10,920 nt of DNA from assembly GCA_003551785.1 (NCBI GenBank), contig PUNP01000566.1, positions 1 through 10,920 of the forward strand. Direction: 5' to 3'. Shown one piece after another: positions 1-6,708 of the stretch. The position numbers and the translations under genes are program-made. Position 1 is the first letter of the stretch; each line of letters begins with the position of its first letter. Below the pieces are notes generated by a model. The model searched no databases. It was not told the origin of the DNA and worked only from the letters and a program-made list of their open reading frames with translations. Source of the DNA: Candidatus Brocadiaceae bacterium (GTDB taxonomy: Bacteria > Planctomycetota > Brocadiia > SM23-32).

Positions 1-14
1 CAGGCGGAATGTAT

Positions 15-57
15 GACAGGCATCTTGCCTGTCCAGGGCGCACGCAGGGATGCGTGC
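15..57. repeat. Pair of perfect GC-rich hairpins
   Basis: Two adjacent perfect stem-loops lie at the left edge. The first has the 7-bp stem GACAGGC/GCCTGTC around ATCTT (15-33). The second has the 7-bp stem GCACGCA/TGCGTGC around GGGA (40-57). The 9-mer GGCATCTTG recurs at 19-27 and 70-78, so this looks like the edge of a small repeat family and not a single terminator. The rest of 1-252 holds no gene I can support. It is AT-rich between about 120 and 210 and carries no convincing T-tract terminator for the phoU-like gene that ends at 253. Hairpins of this style recur between genes in many planctomycete-like genomes, as I recall. Their function here is unknown. Confidence 0.5.
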
Positions 58-252
58 TATACTATGAAGGGCATCTTGTGTTACTATATTTCTCATTTTG
101 CACCTTTTCGGCCACGCCCCTAGGGAAAAAAACAATCCTTCAACATACTATCAACTTATATCTCCTTTTACTATAGGCAATTACAATTCGTTTGCGCAAT
201 CTTAACATCCGCAAAGATGACGGAGAGCCTAAAGTGGTTAAATGTATGATAC

Positions 253-924
253 TTACTTAACAATCATCGTTCGAAGAAATTCGCCGGTGTTTTCTGCTGC
301 ATTAGCAACTTCACTCAGGGTGCGCAGCATCTTTTCGTAAAACGATATAGTAACGGGATCGAGTTGACCTTCAAGTTTATAAATATGGATACTGATACGC
401 CTCTGAAGTCTGTCACAATGCCATTCGGCTTCCCCGAGACTGCTAATCTTATCCAGTACGCATTTTGCTTCAGCACCGGAGAAGGAGGCCTCCACCAATT
501 GTTCAAGGTCTTCGGCTGCTTCAATAAGCAATCCACTAAGTTTCAATACACTTTCGGCAAATTCTTTAAACTCATCGCAGAGTTCAGGGTGGATAATAGT
601 TTTCCTGATGAACAGCACGACAGCAAAATCTTCCACTCCGTCTGCTATGCTGTCGATATGATGCAGGAATTGGTCCAAATCTTCGCGTTCGACCGGCATG
701 AAATACCGGCGCGGCAACTGTTCTCTAATCACGTGTTTGATCTGATCAGCCTCATACTCAAGTTCAGAGACTTTATCCTGAAGCTCATGAATGGTGTCAT
801 AATCTTCATTGATAACGGCCTCCATCAGCGGGCAAATAAGTTTAACGCATTCATGTACTTTATTTGCATGCTTGACTAATGAACTGAAGGGGGATTGTCC
901 GAATATTTCACCGATTAAGCTCAT
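253..924 (-). CDS. PhoU-like DUF47 family protein (putative Pit accessory)
   Basis: The product is a 223-residue, all-helical, soluble protein of the DUF47/TIGR00153 family, related to the phosphate-uptake regulator PhoU. Family members usually accompany a Pit-type low-affinity phosphate or sulfate transporter and are thought to modulate it. PhoU folds bind metal clusters through E/DxxxD motifs, and candidates are visible: E56-D60, the D91-SIAD95-GVED99 segment and E167-D171. The N-terminus (MSLIGEIFGQSPF) and the PRRYFMPVEREDL segment at 71-83 are typical of the family. The length is also normal, so the gene looks intact. The ATG at 922-924 is preceded on the minus strand by GAGGT six bases upstream, which supports this start. 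No pit gene follows within the 252 bases visible downstream, so the usual pairing is either lost or lies beyond the window edge. The family call is firm; the transport partner is inferred. Confidence 0.87.
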   Translation of the reverse strand: MSLIGEIFGQSPFSSLVKHANKVHECVKLICPLMEAVINEDYDTIHELQDKVSELEYEADQIKHVIREQLPRRYFMPVEREDLDQFLHHIDSIADGVEDFAVVLFIRKTIIHPELCDEFKEFAESVLKLSGLLIEAAEDLEQLVEASFSGAEAKCVLDKISSLGEAEWHCDRLQRRISIHIYKLEGQLDPVTISFYEKMLRTLSEVANAAENTGEFLRTMIVK

Positions 925-1046
925 AATTACACCTCAGAATGGTTTAATTTATACATATCTTTCCATAACAACGTTTTGAGAATTAACCTTTTCGGCGCAG
1001 TACGATCCACCGTTTTTAAAACGGGAAATACACTAACAAATCCGCA

Positions 1047-1273
1047 GTGTCCTGAAATGACACAACATACCAGCGCAGGGTGAAAACCCTGGGAATACGT
1101 CGCACGATCAGCAATCCGTCCTGAAGGGACGGGACATATGTCTTAAGAGAAGAACAAATAATTTAATTCCCAGTCTCTGCCCCCATATGTTGCGCCCTTA
1201 CAGGGCGCGATCGTATGGTTATTTCCGATCCCAGGGTTTCAGCCTGGGCTGGTATGTTATGCCTTTTCAAGGC
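1047..1273. repeat. Symmetric cluster of six hairpins (REP/REPIN-like element)
   Basis: This cluster fills most of the 447-base gap between two minus-strand genes. Six short palindromes are arranged in mirror order: GTGTC/GACAC (1047-1063); CAGGGT-GAAA-ACCCTG (1076-1091); CCGTCC/GGACGG (1116-1132); GCGCCC/GGGCGC (1192-1208); CCCAGG/CCTGGG (1230-1248); GCCTT-TTC-AAGGC (1261-1273). The two halves are also inverted copies of each other. Arm 1064-1140 begins AACATACCAGC and ends CATATG. Arm 1184-1258 is its imperfect reverse complement, and an AT-rich centre of about 43 bases lies between them. Most loops resemble TGAA or its complement. No open frame of substance lies inside. This organisation is like REP doublets (REPINs) mobilised by RAYT transposases, but no transposase is present in the window. 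I see no other feature in 925-1046 or 1274-1340. Confidence 0.7.
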
Positions 1274-1340
1274 AATAAGGATTTTTTACTTTGTCAGTTT
1301 TTTTCGTACATCCTCATTTTGTCAACGATGTACGGAATTT

Positions 1341-1368
1341 AAGCGCCTACCAGGTTAATCGGGCGCTT
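1341..1368 (-). terminator. Candidate hairpin terminator after wrbA
   Basis: A perfect 7-bp stem, AAGCGCC/GGCGCTT with a 14-base loop, begins three bases past the wrbA stop codon. Its position suggests transcription termination or 3'-end protection of the message. On the minus strand the stem is followed by AAATTCC and not by a T run, so it is a poor intrinsic terminator by sequence. On the plus strand it is followed by only a few T residues. It is called on position and stem strength only. Confidence 0.35.
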
Positions 1369-1371
1369 TTC

Positions 1372-1986
1372 TCACCCTCTCAGTTTAACAGTAAGCTCAC
1401 CGACCCTTTTCCCGAGAGTCCTGGCGATTGCCAATTCGGTTTCGTCCGGCGCCTGATCGGCTTCGGGCCCGACAACTGCGGTAGCTGCATAGGGCGTGCC
1501 TCCACCGGTTGTAGTGAACAGTTTCTGTTCGCTATAAGGAACGCCTGCAATTATCATCCCCTGGTGGATCATAGGCATGAACATGGTCAACGGCGTGGTC
1601 TCCTGACCGCCGTGCAGACTGGCCGTGCAGTTAAAGACGGCTCCTATTTTATCGATCAGCGCGCCTTCCATCCAAATCGATGAAGTGCTGTCCCACATAT
1701 TTTTCATAGGTGCAGCCATATTGCCGAACCGGGTGGGCGATCCGGTAATTACAGCATCAGCGTTCTTAAGGTTATCGAGGTTGAAATCGGGGTATTTGCT
1801 TTCAAGGGTTTCCTTACATTCTTTCCATTGTGGGTCGTCATCAATGACATTCGCCGGAGTGAAGATGTCCCTTACCATGGCGATTTCAGGCTCAATCCCA
1901 TCGACGGCTGCAACACCTTCAGCGACAGCGTCGGCCAGTAATGCGGTATTTCCATAACGGCTGTAGAATACGATGTAAGCATACAT
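1372..1986 (-). CDS. wrbA: NAD(P)H:quinone oxidoreductase, WrbA family flavoprotein
   Basis: WrbA proteins are FMN-binding, flavodoxin-fold, tetrameric cytoplasmic enzymes. They carry out two-electron reduction of quinones with NAD(P)H and are linked to oxidative-stress defence. This 204-residue protein has the family layout and length. The FMN phosphate loop is at 9-21 (SRYGNTALLADAV). The diagnostic SPTRFGNM segment lies at 83-90 and runs on into AAPMK. SLHGGQETT is at 123-131 and GGGTPYAAT at 161-169, matching the usual GGSPYGA-type loop. The ATG at 1984-1986 sits behind a strong minus-strand AGGAGGT, which fixes the start. The gene is monocistronic as far as visible. It diverges from dnaG and has a good sigma70-like promoter about 140 bases upstream. 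No truncation or missing key residue is apparent. Confidence 0.95.
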   Translation of the reverse strand: MYAYIVFYSRYGNTALLADAVAEGVAAVDGIEPEIAMVRDIFTPANVIDDDPQWKECKETLESKYPDFNLDNLKNADAVITGSPTRFGNMAAPMKNMWDSTSSIWMEGALIDKIGAVFNCTASLHGGQETTPLTMFMPMIHQGMIIAGVPYSEQKLFTTTGGGTPYAATAVVGPEADQAPDETELAIARTLGKRVGELTVKLRG

Positions 1987-2066
1987 GCACTTTACCTCCT
2001 GTTTGAGTTAAAAGAATTGTAAACATCCGGAAGCTTTCAACGCCGAGAGCATAACGGTTCAATTTT

Positions 2067-2083
2067 CAATGACTAAGTCAATG
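2067..2083. promoter_or_regulatory. Near-palindrome in the wrbA leader, possible operator
   Basis: A 17-base imperfect palindrome with the core TGACTAAGTCA (2070-2080, symmetric except for its central base) lies between the predicted wrbA transcription start (about 2113) and the wrbA start codon. Its symmetry and size suit a dimeric regulator, and its position downstream of the promoter would suit repression. It is a single occurrence and could be chance, and no regulator gene is nearby. Confidence 0.22.
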
Positions 2084-2119
2084 CTATTCGCCTTTTCCCC
2101 ATTATTCACCTGCAAGAGT

Positions 2120-2148
2120 ATTATAAGCCGGATTGGATAATAATGCAA
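2120..2148 (-). promoter_or_regulatory. Sigma70-type promoter for wrbA
   Basis: Read on the minus strand, TTGCAT (2143-2148) and TATAAT (2120-2125) are separated by 17 bases. The -10 is a perfect consensus match, the -35 matches at four of six positions, and the spacing is optimal. Transcription would begin near 2113, giving a leader of about 127 bases before the wrbA ATG. This is a prediction from consensus only. Confidence 0.55.
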
Positions 2149-2159
2149 TAAGCGTTCAC

Positions 2160-2187
2160 TTGCCAGATTTTTCTGAGCGGTTATAAT
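2160..2187 (+). promoter_or_regulatory. Sigma70-type promoter for the dnaG-rpoD operon
   Basis: TTGCCA (2160-2165) and TATAAT (2182-2187) are separated by 16 bases. The -10 is a perfect match and the -35 matches at five of six positions, so this is a strong candidate. Transcription would begin near 2194, about 46 bases before the dnaG start codon. It lies only about 12 bases from the -35 of the divergent wrbA promoter, so polymerases at the two sites could interfere. Confidence 0.58.
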
Positions 2188-2239
2188 ATACTAAATAACG
2201 TTATTCATACAAGTTTCCTTTAATATCAAGTGTACCACG

Positions 2240-4021
2240 TTGGCTGGCAGGGTTCCCGAACATGTTATCCGTGAAATCGTAAACCGTGCGGATATTGTAC
2301 GTATCATCGGTCGCTACACTAACCTGCAAAAGCAAGGCAGTGGTTTCACTGGTTTATGCCCCTTCCATAAGGAAAAGACCCCATCATTTCATGTTGATCC
2401 GGATGAAGGGTTGTACCATTGTTTTGGGTGCAAGGCGGGCGGTAATATTTTTACTTTTCTCGAACAATTGGAGGGGTTGGAATTTTATGAAGCCTTGCAG
2501 CAGTTGTCTCAGGAAGCTGGGGTGGATATATCGGAATATAAGGACGACGACATCAGCCCTGAGCAGCGCCTGATTCAGGAGAGAAAGGTAATTACGCTGC
2601 GGCGCGTGAATGACTTAGCGGCGGGATTTTACCAGAAATGCTTACATAAAGCCCGTGGCTCGGAATTGCCCCGGAATTATCTGAAACAGCGGGGAATTAA
2701 CGATGTCTCGATTGCTAAATGGCAGCTGGGGTTTGCACCCGACGGATGGGATAATTTTCTCAAAATCGTTGAAAACCGCCAGTTGGATTTGAATATCGTT
2801 GAACAATCAGGACTAATTATTACACGAAAAGACGGAGGGTCTTACTATGATCGTTTTAGGAACAGGGTCATTTTTCCCGTGGCGGACAGGAACGGGAGGG
2901 TAATAGGTTTTGGTGCGCGAGCGCTGGACGAAGAACAGGATGCAAAGTATCTCAACAGCCCCGAGACGCCGGTTTTTGATAAAGGTTCGTGTTTCTACGG
3001 GTTAGATGTCAGCCGGGCTGCGATAAAAAAAAGTGAAATCGCTGTCATCGTCGAGGGCTATACTGATGTGATAATGGCGCATCAGCATGGGATTGAAAAC
3101 GTCATAGCGGTGCTCGGTACGGCCCTTACCGAAAAGCATGCTCAGATTCTTAGCCGGTTATGTGAGAAAACAATTTTGCTTTTCGATCCCGATGAGGCCG
3201 GAAGAAAGTCGACTGAACGCAGCATTAAAACGCTTTTAGGTGCGGATATCGATCCGCTGGTGGCCGTGTTGCCGAAAGGACTTGACCCGTGCGATTTTTT
3301 GACCGAATATGGGGCTGATGCATTTAAGGAACGTTTAGCACAGAGCGCTGACTATCTGCGTTTTTCACTCGAAAGCGCACGTGGTGAGTTCGATTTTAAC
3401 AAGCGCAGCGAAAGGACAAAGGTGTTTCGTCAACTTGCCGAAATGGCGGCAAGTGTGCCGAATGAAATTAAAAGAGAGATGTTGATCAGAGAAATAGCCG
3501 GTGAATTGAGTATAGAACCGCAGAGCGCTTTTGATTATATGGCAAGGCTGATGAGTAACAGGCGTCTTCACGGCGCAGCGATCGGCGACACCTCTGAGGA
3601 TGAAAATGAGAGTCTCGGGGCTGATGAAAGGTTCTTAAAAGAATTGCTGCCGTTTTTGATAGTTAATCCGGATTTTCAGAAGCTTGCTGTCGAAGAGGGA
3701 ATTTTTGACTTTACTCTGTTTTCTGAGTCGCCAGAACGTAAAATGATCGAGATGCTGATTCAGCGTGCACAAGAGGGAAAACCCGTGTCTGAATCTGATT
3801 TCCTGTATTATTTGCAGGACGACAATTATATCCGTAATGTACGGACAGCCGTTGAGATGGAGAAAAAATATGCCGGCGGCGACAAATTGCGGCGATTTAA
3901 TGAATATAAGAAATACATGAACAAAAAAAAGCTCGAACTGGGCGAAAACGAAGCCGAATATGATGAAGACCAATGGTTAAGGGCATCCGTTGAAAGGAAA
4001 TTAAACGAAGAGAACTGTTAG
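2240..4021 (+). CDS. dnaG: DNA primase
   Basis: DnaG synthesises the RNA primers for replication and works with the replicative helicase at the fork. The 593-residue product has the full bacterial layout. A CHC2 zinc-binding domain carries ligands C40, H43, C61 and C64 in the contexts GLCPFHKEKTPSF and HCFGCKAGG. The catalytic core has RNA-polymerase basic-motif residues around 204-227 and a TOPRIM domain, with VEGYTDV (E272), DPDEAG at 316-321 and GLDPCDF at 347-353 as metal-site motifs. A divergent C-terminal helicase-binding region runs from about 420 and ends in a charged tail. The start codon is TTG at 2240-2242, because it gives the canonical MAGRVPEHVI N-terminus and no in-frame ATG lies near. 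No clear Shine-Dalgarno precedes it. It is co-transcribed with rpoD, which starts 22 bases after the TAG stop. Confidence 0.97.
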   Translation: MAGRVPEHVIREIVNRADIVRIIGRYTNLQKQGSGFTGLCPFHKEKTPSFHVDPDEGLYHCFGCKAGGNIFTFLEQLEGLEFYEALQQLSQEAGVDISEYKDDDISPEQRLIQERKVITLRRVNDLAAGFYQKCLHKARGSELPRNYLKQRGINDVSIAKWQLGFAPDGWDNFLKIVENRQLDLNIVEQSGLIITRKDGGSYYDRFRNRVIFPVADRNGRVIGFGARALDEEQDAKYLNSPETPVFDKGSCFYGLDVSRAAIKKSEIAVIVEGYTDVIMAHQHGIENVIAVLGTALTEKHAQILSRLCEKTILLFDPDEAGRKSTERSIKTLLGADIDPLVAVLPKGLDPCDFLTEYGADAFKERLAQSADYLRFSLESARGEFDFNKRSERTKVFRQLAEMAASVPNEIKREMLIREIAGELSIEPQSAFDYMARLMSNRRLHGAAIGDTSEDENESLGADERFLKELLPFLIVNPDFQKLAVEEGIFDFTLFSESPERKMIEMLIQRAQEGKPVSESDFLYYLQDDNYIRNVRTAVEMEKKYAGGDKLRRFNEYKKYMNKKKLELGENEAEYDEDQWLRASVERKLNEENC

Positions 4022-4026
4022 GCTTT

Positions 4027-4034
4027 AGGTGGGG
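4027..4034 (+). promoter_or_regulatory. Ribosome binding site that decides the rpoD start
   Basis: AGGTGGGG lies nine bases before the ATG at 4044. A longer in-frame reading could begin at the GTG at 4029, but that codon is part of this purine-rich site and would have no ribosome binding site of its own. The shorter start is therefore preferred. Confidence 0.7.
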
Positions 4035-4043
4035 ATTGTATAT

Positions 4044-5774
4044 ATGGCAGAAGAAAAAAACAATGAACAAAAGGTTGCCGGTTTAAATGCTGGAACCGAG
4101 GAACTGATAGAAAGAGGCCAGAAGAAGGGGTTTCTTACCTACGAAGAACTCAATAACCTCTTGCCCGAAGAAGCTGTTAATCCGGAGTACATTGATGATA
4201 TTCTGCTGACTTTGGACCAGAGCGGGGTAGAACTTATTGATGAATCCAAGTTGACTGAATCCGAAGCCGGAGACATCAGTGATGCACTGGATACTGAGGT
4301 GGAAACCGAAGACCTTGAAGATGTTGTCGGCGACACCGAGCAGATAGATGACCCTGTCAGGATGTACCTTACCCAGATGGGGGAAATACCACTGCTTACC
4401 CGTGAGCAGGAGGTTTCGTATGCTAAGCGCATCGAGATCACACGCAAGAGGTTCAGACGGAGAATGATGCAGTTTTTACCTTGTATTCAGGAAAGTATTG
4501 GGACTATGATAGAGGTACATGAGCATGAACTGCCTTTTGACAGAACCCTTGACGTTTCGGCGGTTGAGGATGCCGAGAAGCAGGCCCTTACCGAGCGTCT
4601 GCCGCAGAATATCAGCACTATCAAAAAGCTGATCAATCAAGTTCAGAAGGAATGGCGCAAGTGGGAGAGGGCAAAGAAACTTACTGAAAAAAAGAAAGTC
4701 ACGATCTTACGTGAAGTTCAGAGTTATCTTAGAAAAATTCAGGTGCTGCTTGAAGAATTGGGGTTGCGAATGCGGAAAATTCAGCCTCAGGTCGATTCGC
4801 TGAAGCGACGGTATAAAGAAGGACTTGAGCTGTATAACAAAATCAAGGAATGTGAGGATAAAGACGAAATTAACAGCGGGAAACTGAGAGCGGCTAAAGA
4901 TGAACTGAAGCAGTTTGAATCCGAGTATTGCCAGCCTTTCGAAGTATTCCGCCGACGTGTAGAGGCACTGCTGCATGTCCACGACCAGTATGAAAACGCT
5001 AAACAGGACCTTTCAAGCGGCAATTTGCGCCTCGTAGTGAGCGTTGCGAAAAAATACCGTAATCGGGGGCTTAACTTCCTGGACCTCATCCAGGAAGGCA
5101 ATACCGGCTTGATGCGGGCCGTGGATAAGTATGAACACCGCAGAGGGTTTAAATTCAGCACCTATGCAACCTGGTGGATTCGCCAGGCCATCACCCGCTC
5201 TATTGCTGACCAGGCACGCACTATACGTATTCCCGTCCATATGATTGAAACGATGAGTAATATGCGCGAGACCGTCAAAAAACTGTCCCAAAAACTCGGA
5301 CGCGAGCCGACTCTCGAAGAGTTGTCGAAACAGGCTGACCTGAGCATAGAGGAAACCCGGCGTATCCTTAAAATCTCCAGCAGGCCTATCAGCCTCGACA
5401 GACCTATAGGTGAGTCGGAAGAAAGCACTTTCGGTGAATTTATTGAAGATTCAGACGCTGAATCCCCGCTGTCCACGGCTACGCAGGAAATATTGAAGGA
5501 TGAAATGGATAAAATACTCAACAGCCTTACTTATCGGGAACGCGAGATTATTAAATTGCGCTACGGGCTGGGGGACGGCTATACTTATACGCTCGAAGAA
5601 GTAGGAAAAATTTTTAACGTTACGCGTGAAAGGGTTCGTCAGATAGAAGTCAAGGCTATCAGGGAACTCCAACACCCACGACGCATCCGTACACTTGAGG
5701 GGTTTATCGACGACCTTGATTTGGAACGAGAGCGTGAAGAAGAGGAGAAAGAACGTGAAAGATATCTGCCTTAA
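4044..5774 (+). CDS. rpoD: RNA polymerase primary sigma factor (sigma70, group 1)
   Basis: This is the housekeeping sigma factor that directs RNA polymerase to -35/-10 promoters. The 576-residue protein (from the ATG at 4044) has a region 1.1-like domain at about 30-70 ([14 protein letters not shown]), an acidic linker, and region 1.2 at 102-130 ([22 protein letters not shown]). A non-conserved helical, highly charged segment of about 170 residues follows (135-305). Region 2 is at about 327-390 ([21 protein letters not shown], then [14 protein letters not shown]), region 3 at about 390-470 and region 4 at about 490-550. The region 4.2 helix-turn-helix reads [17 protein letters not shown]. Region 1.1 and the full region 2-4 set mark it as group 1. 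The start of the non-conserved segment ([18 protein letters not shown]) resembles planctomycete RpoD. The C-terminus has an extra run of alternating Glu and Arg. It is second in the operon after dnaG, and a strong terminator follows it. Confidence 0.97.
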   Translation: MAEEKNNEQKVAGLNAGTEELIERGQKKGFLTYEELNNLLPEEAVNPEYIDDILLTLDQSGVELIDESKLTESEAGDISDALDTEVETEDLEDVVGDTEQIDDPVRMYLTQMGEIPLLTREQEVSYAKRIEITRKRFRRRMMQFLPCIQESIGTMIEVHEHELPFDRTLDVSAVEDAEKQALTERLPQNISTIKKLINQVQKEWRKWERAKKLTEKKKVTILREVQSYLRKIQVLLEELGLRMRKIQPQVDSLKRRYKEGLELYNKIKECEDKDEINSGKLRAAKDELKQFESEYCQPFEVFRRRVEALLHVHDQYENAKQDLSSGNLRLVVSVAKKYRNRGLNFLDLIQEGNTGLMRAVDKYEHRRGFKFSTYATWWIRQAITRSIADQARTIRIPVHMIETMSNMRETVKKLSQKLGREPTLEELSKQADLSIEETRRILKISSRPISLDRPIGESEESTFGEFIEDSDAESPLSTATQEILKDEMDKILNSLTYREREIIKLRYGLGDGYTYTLEEVGKIFNVTRERVRQIEVKAIRELQHPRRIRTLEGFIDDLDLEREREEEEKERERYLP

Positions 5775-5880
5775 ACTAACATTTTCACTGCTCTGCATCA
5801 GGGCATTTTACAGTAACAGGATGAGTCTGTACCGAAATTGTTTTATATTATTCTGCAAGCTTACCAGCAGGCTTGCATGC

Positions 5881-5909
5881 AGCCCGGTCTAATTGGCCGG
5901 GCTTTTTTT
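5881..5909 (+). terminator. Intrinsic terminator of the dnaG-rpoD operon
   Basis: A 9-bp stem (AGCCCGGTC pairing with GGCCGGGCT, one G-U pair) encloses the loop TAATT and is followed directly by seven T residues. It lies 107 bases after the rpoD stop and 64 bases before the next start codon, so it separates the operon from the zinc-ribbon gene. A weaker hairpin just upstream (TGCAAGC/GCTTGCA, 5854-5877) has no T tract. It may stabilise the 3' end or be a second processing point. The 5775-5853 stretch shows nothing else. Confidence 0.9.
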
Positions 5910-5960
5910 ATGTACATCCGCTGCCGCGGAGGTATTAGTTGATAATTCGCAATGTTTTTT

Positions 5961-5965
5961 AGGAG
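5961..5965 (+). promoter_or_regulatory. Ribosome binding site that decides the zinc-ribbon gene start
   Basis: AGGAG lies eight bases before the ATG at 5974. The reading frame is open upstream to a TTG at 5893, but that codon lies within the rpoD terminator hairpin, so the ATG is the real start. Confidence 0.75.
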
Positions 5966-5973
5966 AAAAGTAT

Positions 5974-6687
5974 ATGGAATTAAGAGAACAGCTTAATCGT
6001 TTGATGTTAATTCAATCCATCAAGGATGATATTGCACAATGTGAGAAAGACAAAGCCGAGTTGACTAAAGATGTGAAAAACCAGAACGCGACTGTGAAAA
6101 AATTACAAGCAAAACACAGTGCTGTCCATCAGAAACGCATAGAAAATCAGAAAAAAGCTGATTCACTCGAGGTTAAAATACAGTCGAAAAAAGAAGAAAA
6201 TGAAAAACTCAGGGTACAGCTGAATACCACTAAAAACCAAAGTGATTATGACAAAATTCGTAAAAGTATTATGAGCAATGAAGCGGACATGGAGATTTGG
6301 GAAGACGGAGAAATTCAGGCGTTAGAGGACGTCGATGAACTGAAAATCAAGGAAGCCGACCTGAAAGCCGCAATCGCGAGTGAAAAGGTTAAATTGGATG
6401 ATATTAAAGCCGAAGTCGCCCAGGCACAGCAAAAATATGACGGTAAAATTGCCGAATTGGAAGTAAAAAAAGATAAAACATGCAAACAGATTGATGCGTC
6501 GCTCCTGGCTAAATATGAACAGATTGCGAACTCAAAGAATGACGGACTGGCCAAAGTCACAGATAGAATTTGCAGAGGATGCTTTACCCAGGTGCCGAAA
6601 CAGATTGAAAATGAACTCATGCGATGGGATAAACCGGTATTCTGCCATAGCTGCGGCAGATTGCTGATGCTTGATGAGAATTTTTGA
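5974..6687 (+). CDS. Coiled-coil protein with C-terminal C4 zinc ribbon (COG1579 type)
   Basis: The product is a 237-residue soluble protein. Residues 1-180 are almost wholly charged heptad-like helix, rich in Lys, Glu, Gln and Asp, and predict a long antiparallel coiled coil. Residues 195-237 form a compact zinc ribbon with ligands C200, C203, C224 and C227 (CRGC and CHSC), plus the conserved GC-F-QVP context after the first pair. This architecture matches the widespread COG1579 family (DUF164, zf-RING_7). Its function is poorly defined; nucleic-acid or protein binding has been suggested for members. No signal peptide or membrane segment is seen. It follows the rpoD terminator, so it needs its own promoter, and I found no convincing one in 5910-5960. 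The AddB-like gene begins 21 bases after its stop, which suggests co-transcription. The family call is firm; the biological role is unknown. Confidence 0.88.
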   Translation: MELREQLNRLMLIQSIKDDIAQCEKDKAELTKDVKNQNATVKKLQAKHSAVHQKRIENQKKADSLEVKIQSKKEENEKLRVQLNTTKNQSDYDKIRKSIMSNEADMEIWEDGEIQALEDVDELKIKEADLKAAIASEKVKLDDIKAEVAQAQQKYDGKIAELEVKKDKTCKQIDASLLAKYEQIANSKNDGLAKVTDRICRGCFTQVPKQIENELMRWDKPVFCHSCGRLLMLDENF

Positions 6688-6708
6688 TAATTCATCTGGA
6701 GCGCTGCT

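Noticed and set aside
1..97. Open minus-strand reading frame beginning at an ATG near 97 and running off the left edge
   Set aside because: Its codons run straight through the two hairpin repeats and give a peptide with no family resemblance. It does not look like a Pit transporter N-terminus, and no strong ribosome binding site precedes it.
123..175. Minus-strand AAAGGAG followed by a short TTG/ATG reading frame of fewer than ten codons
   Set aside because: A purine-rich stretch with a tiny frame is expected by chance in AT-rich DNA. No attenuator-like structure or downstream gene supports a leader peptide.
364..879. 171-codon plus-strand open frame
   Set aside because: It lies antisense inside the PhoU-like gene, whose family match, ribosome binding site and length are all good. 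The antisense translation resembles no known protein.
1047..1273. CRISPR array
   Set aside because: The palindromes are not identical direct repeats, their spacing is irregular and mirror-symmetric, and no cas genes are present.
4029..4043. GTG start giving five extra residues on RpoD
   Set aside because: The GTG overlaps the ribosome binding site used by the ATG at 4044, and the extra residues are not typical of RpoD.
5775..5880. Possible small RNA or tRNA between rpoD and its terminator
   Set aside because: No cloverleaf or known RNA fold can be drawn. Only a short hairpin (5854-5877) is present, so it is best read as 3' untranslated region.
5893..5973. N-terminal extension of the zinc-ribbon protein from a TTG, looking like a weak signal peptide
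   Set aside because: The TTG sits within the rpoD terminator hairpin, and a good AGGAG stands before the ATG at 5974. The family is cytoplasmic with a start like MELREQL.
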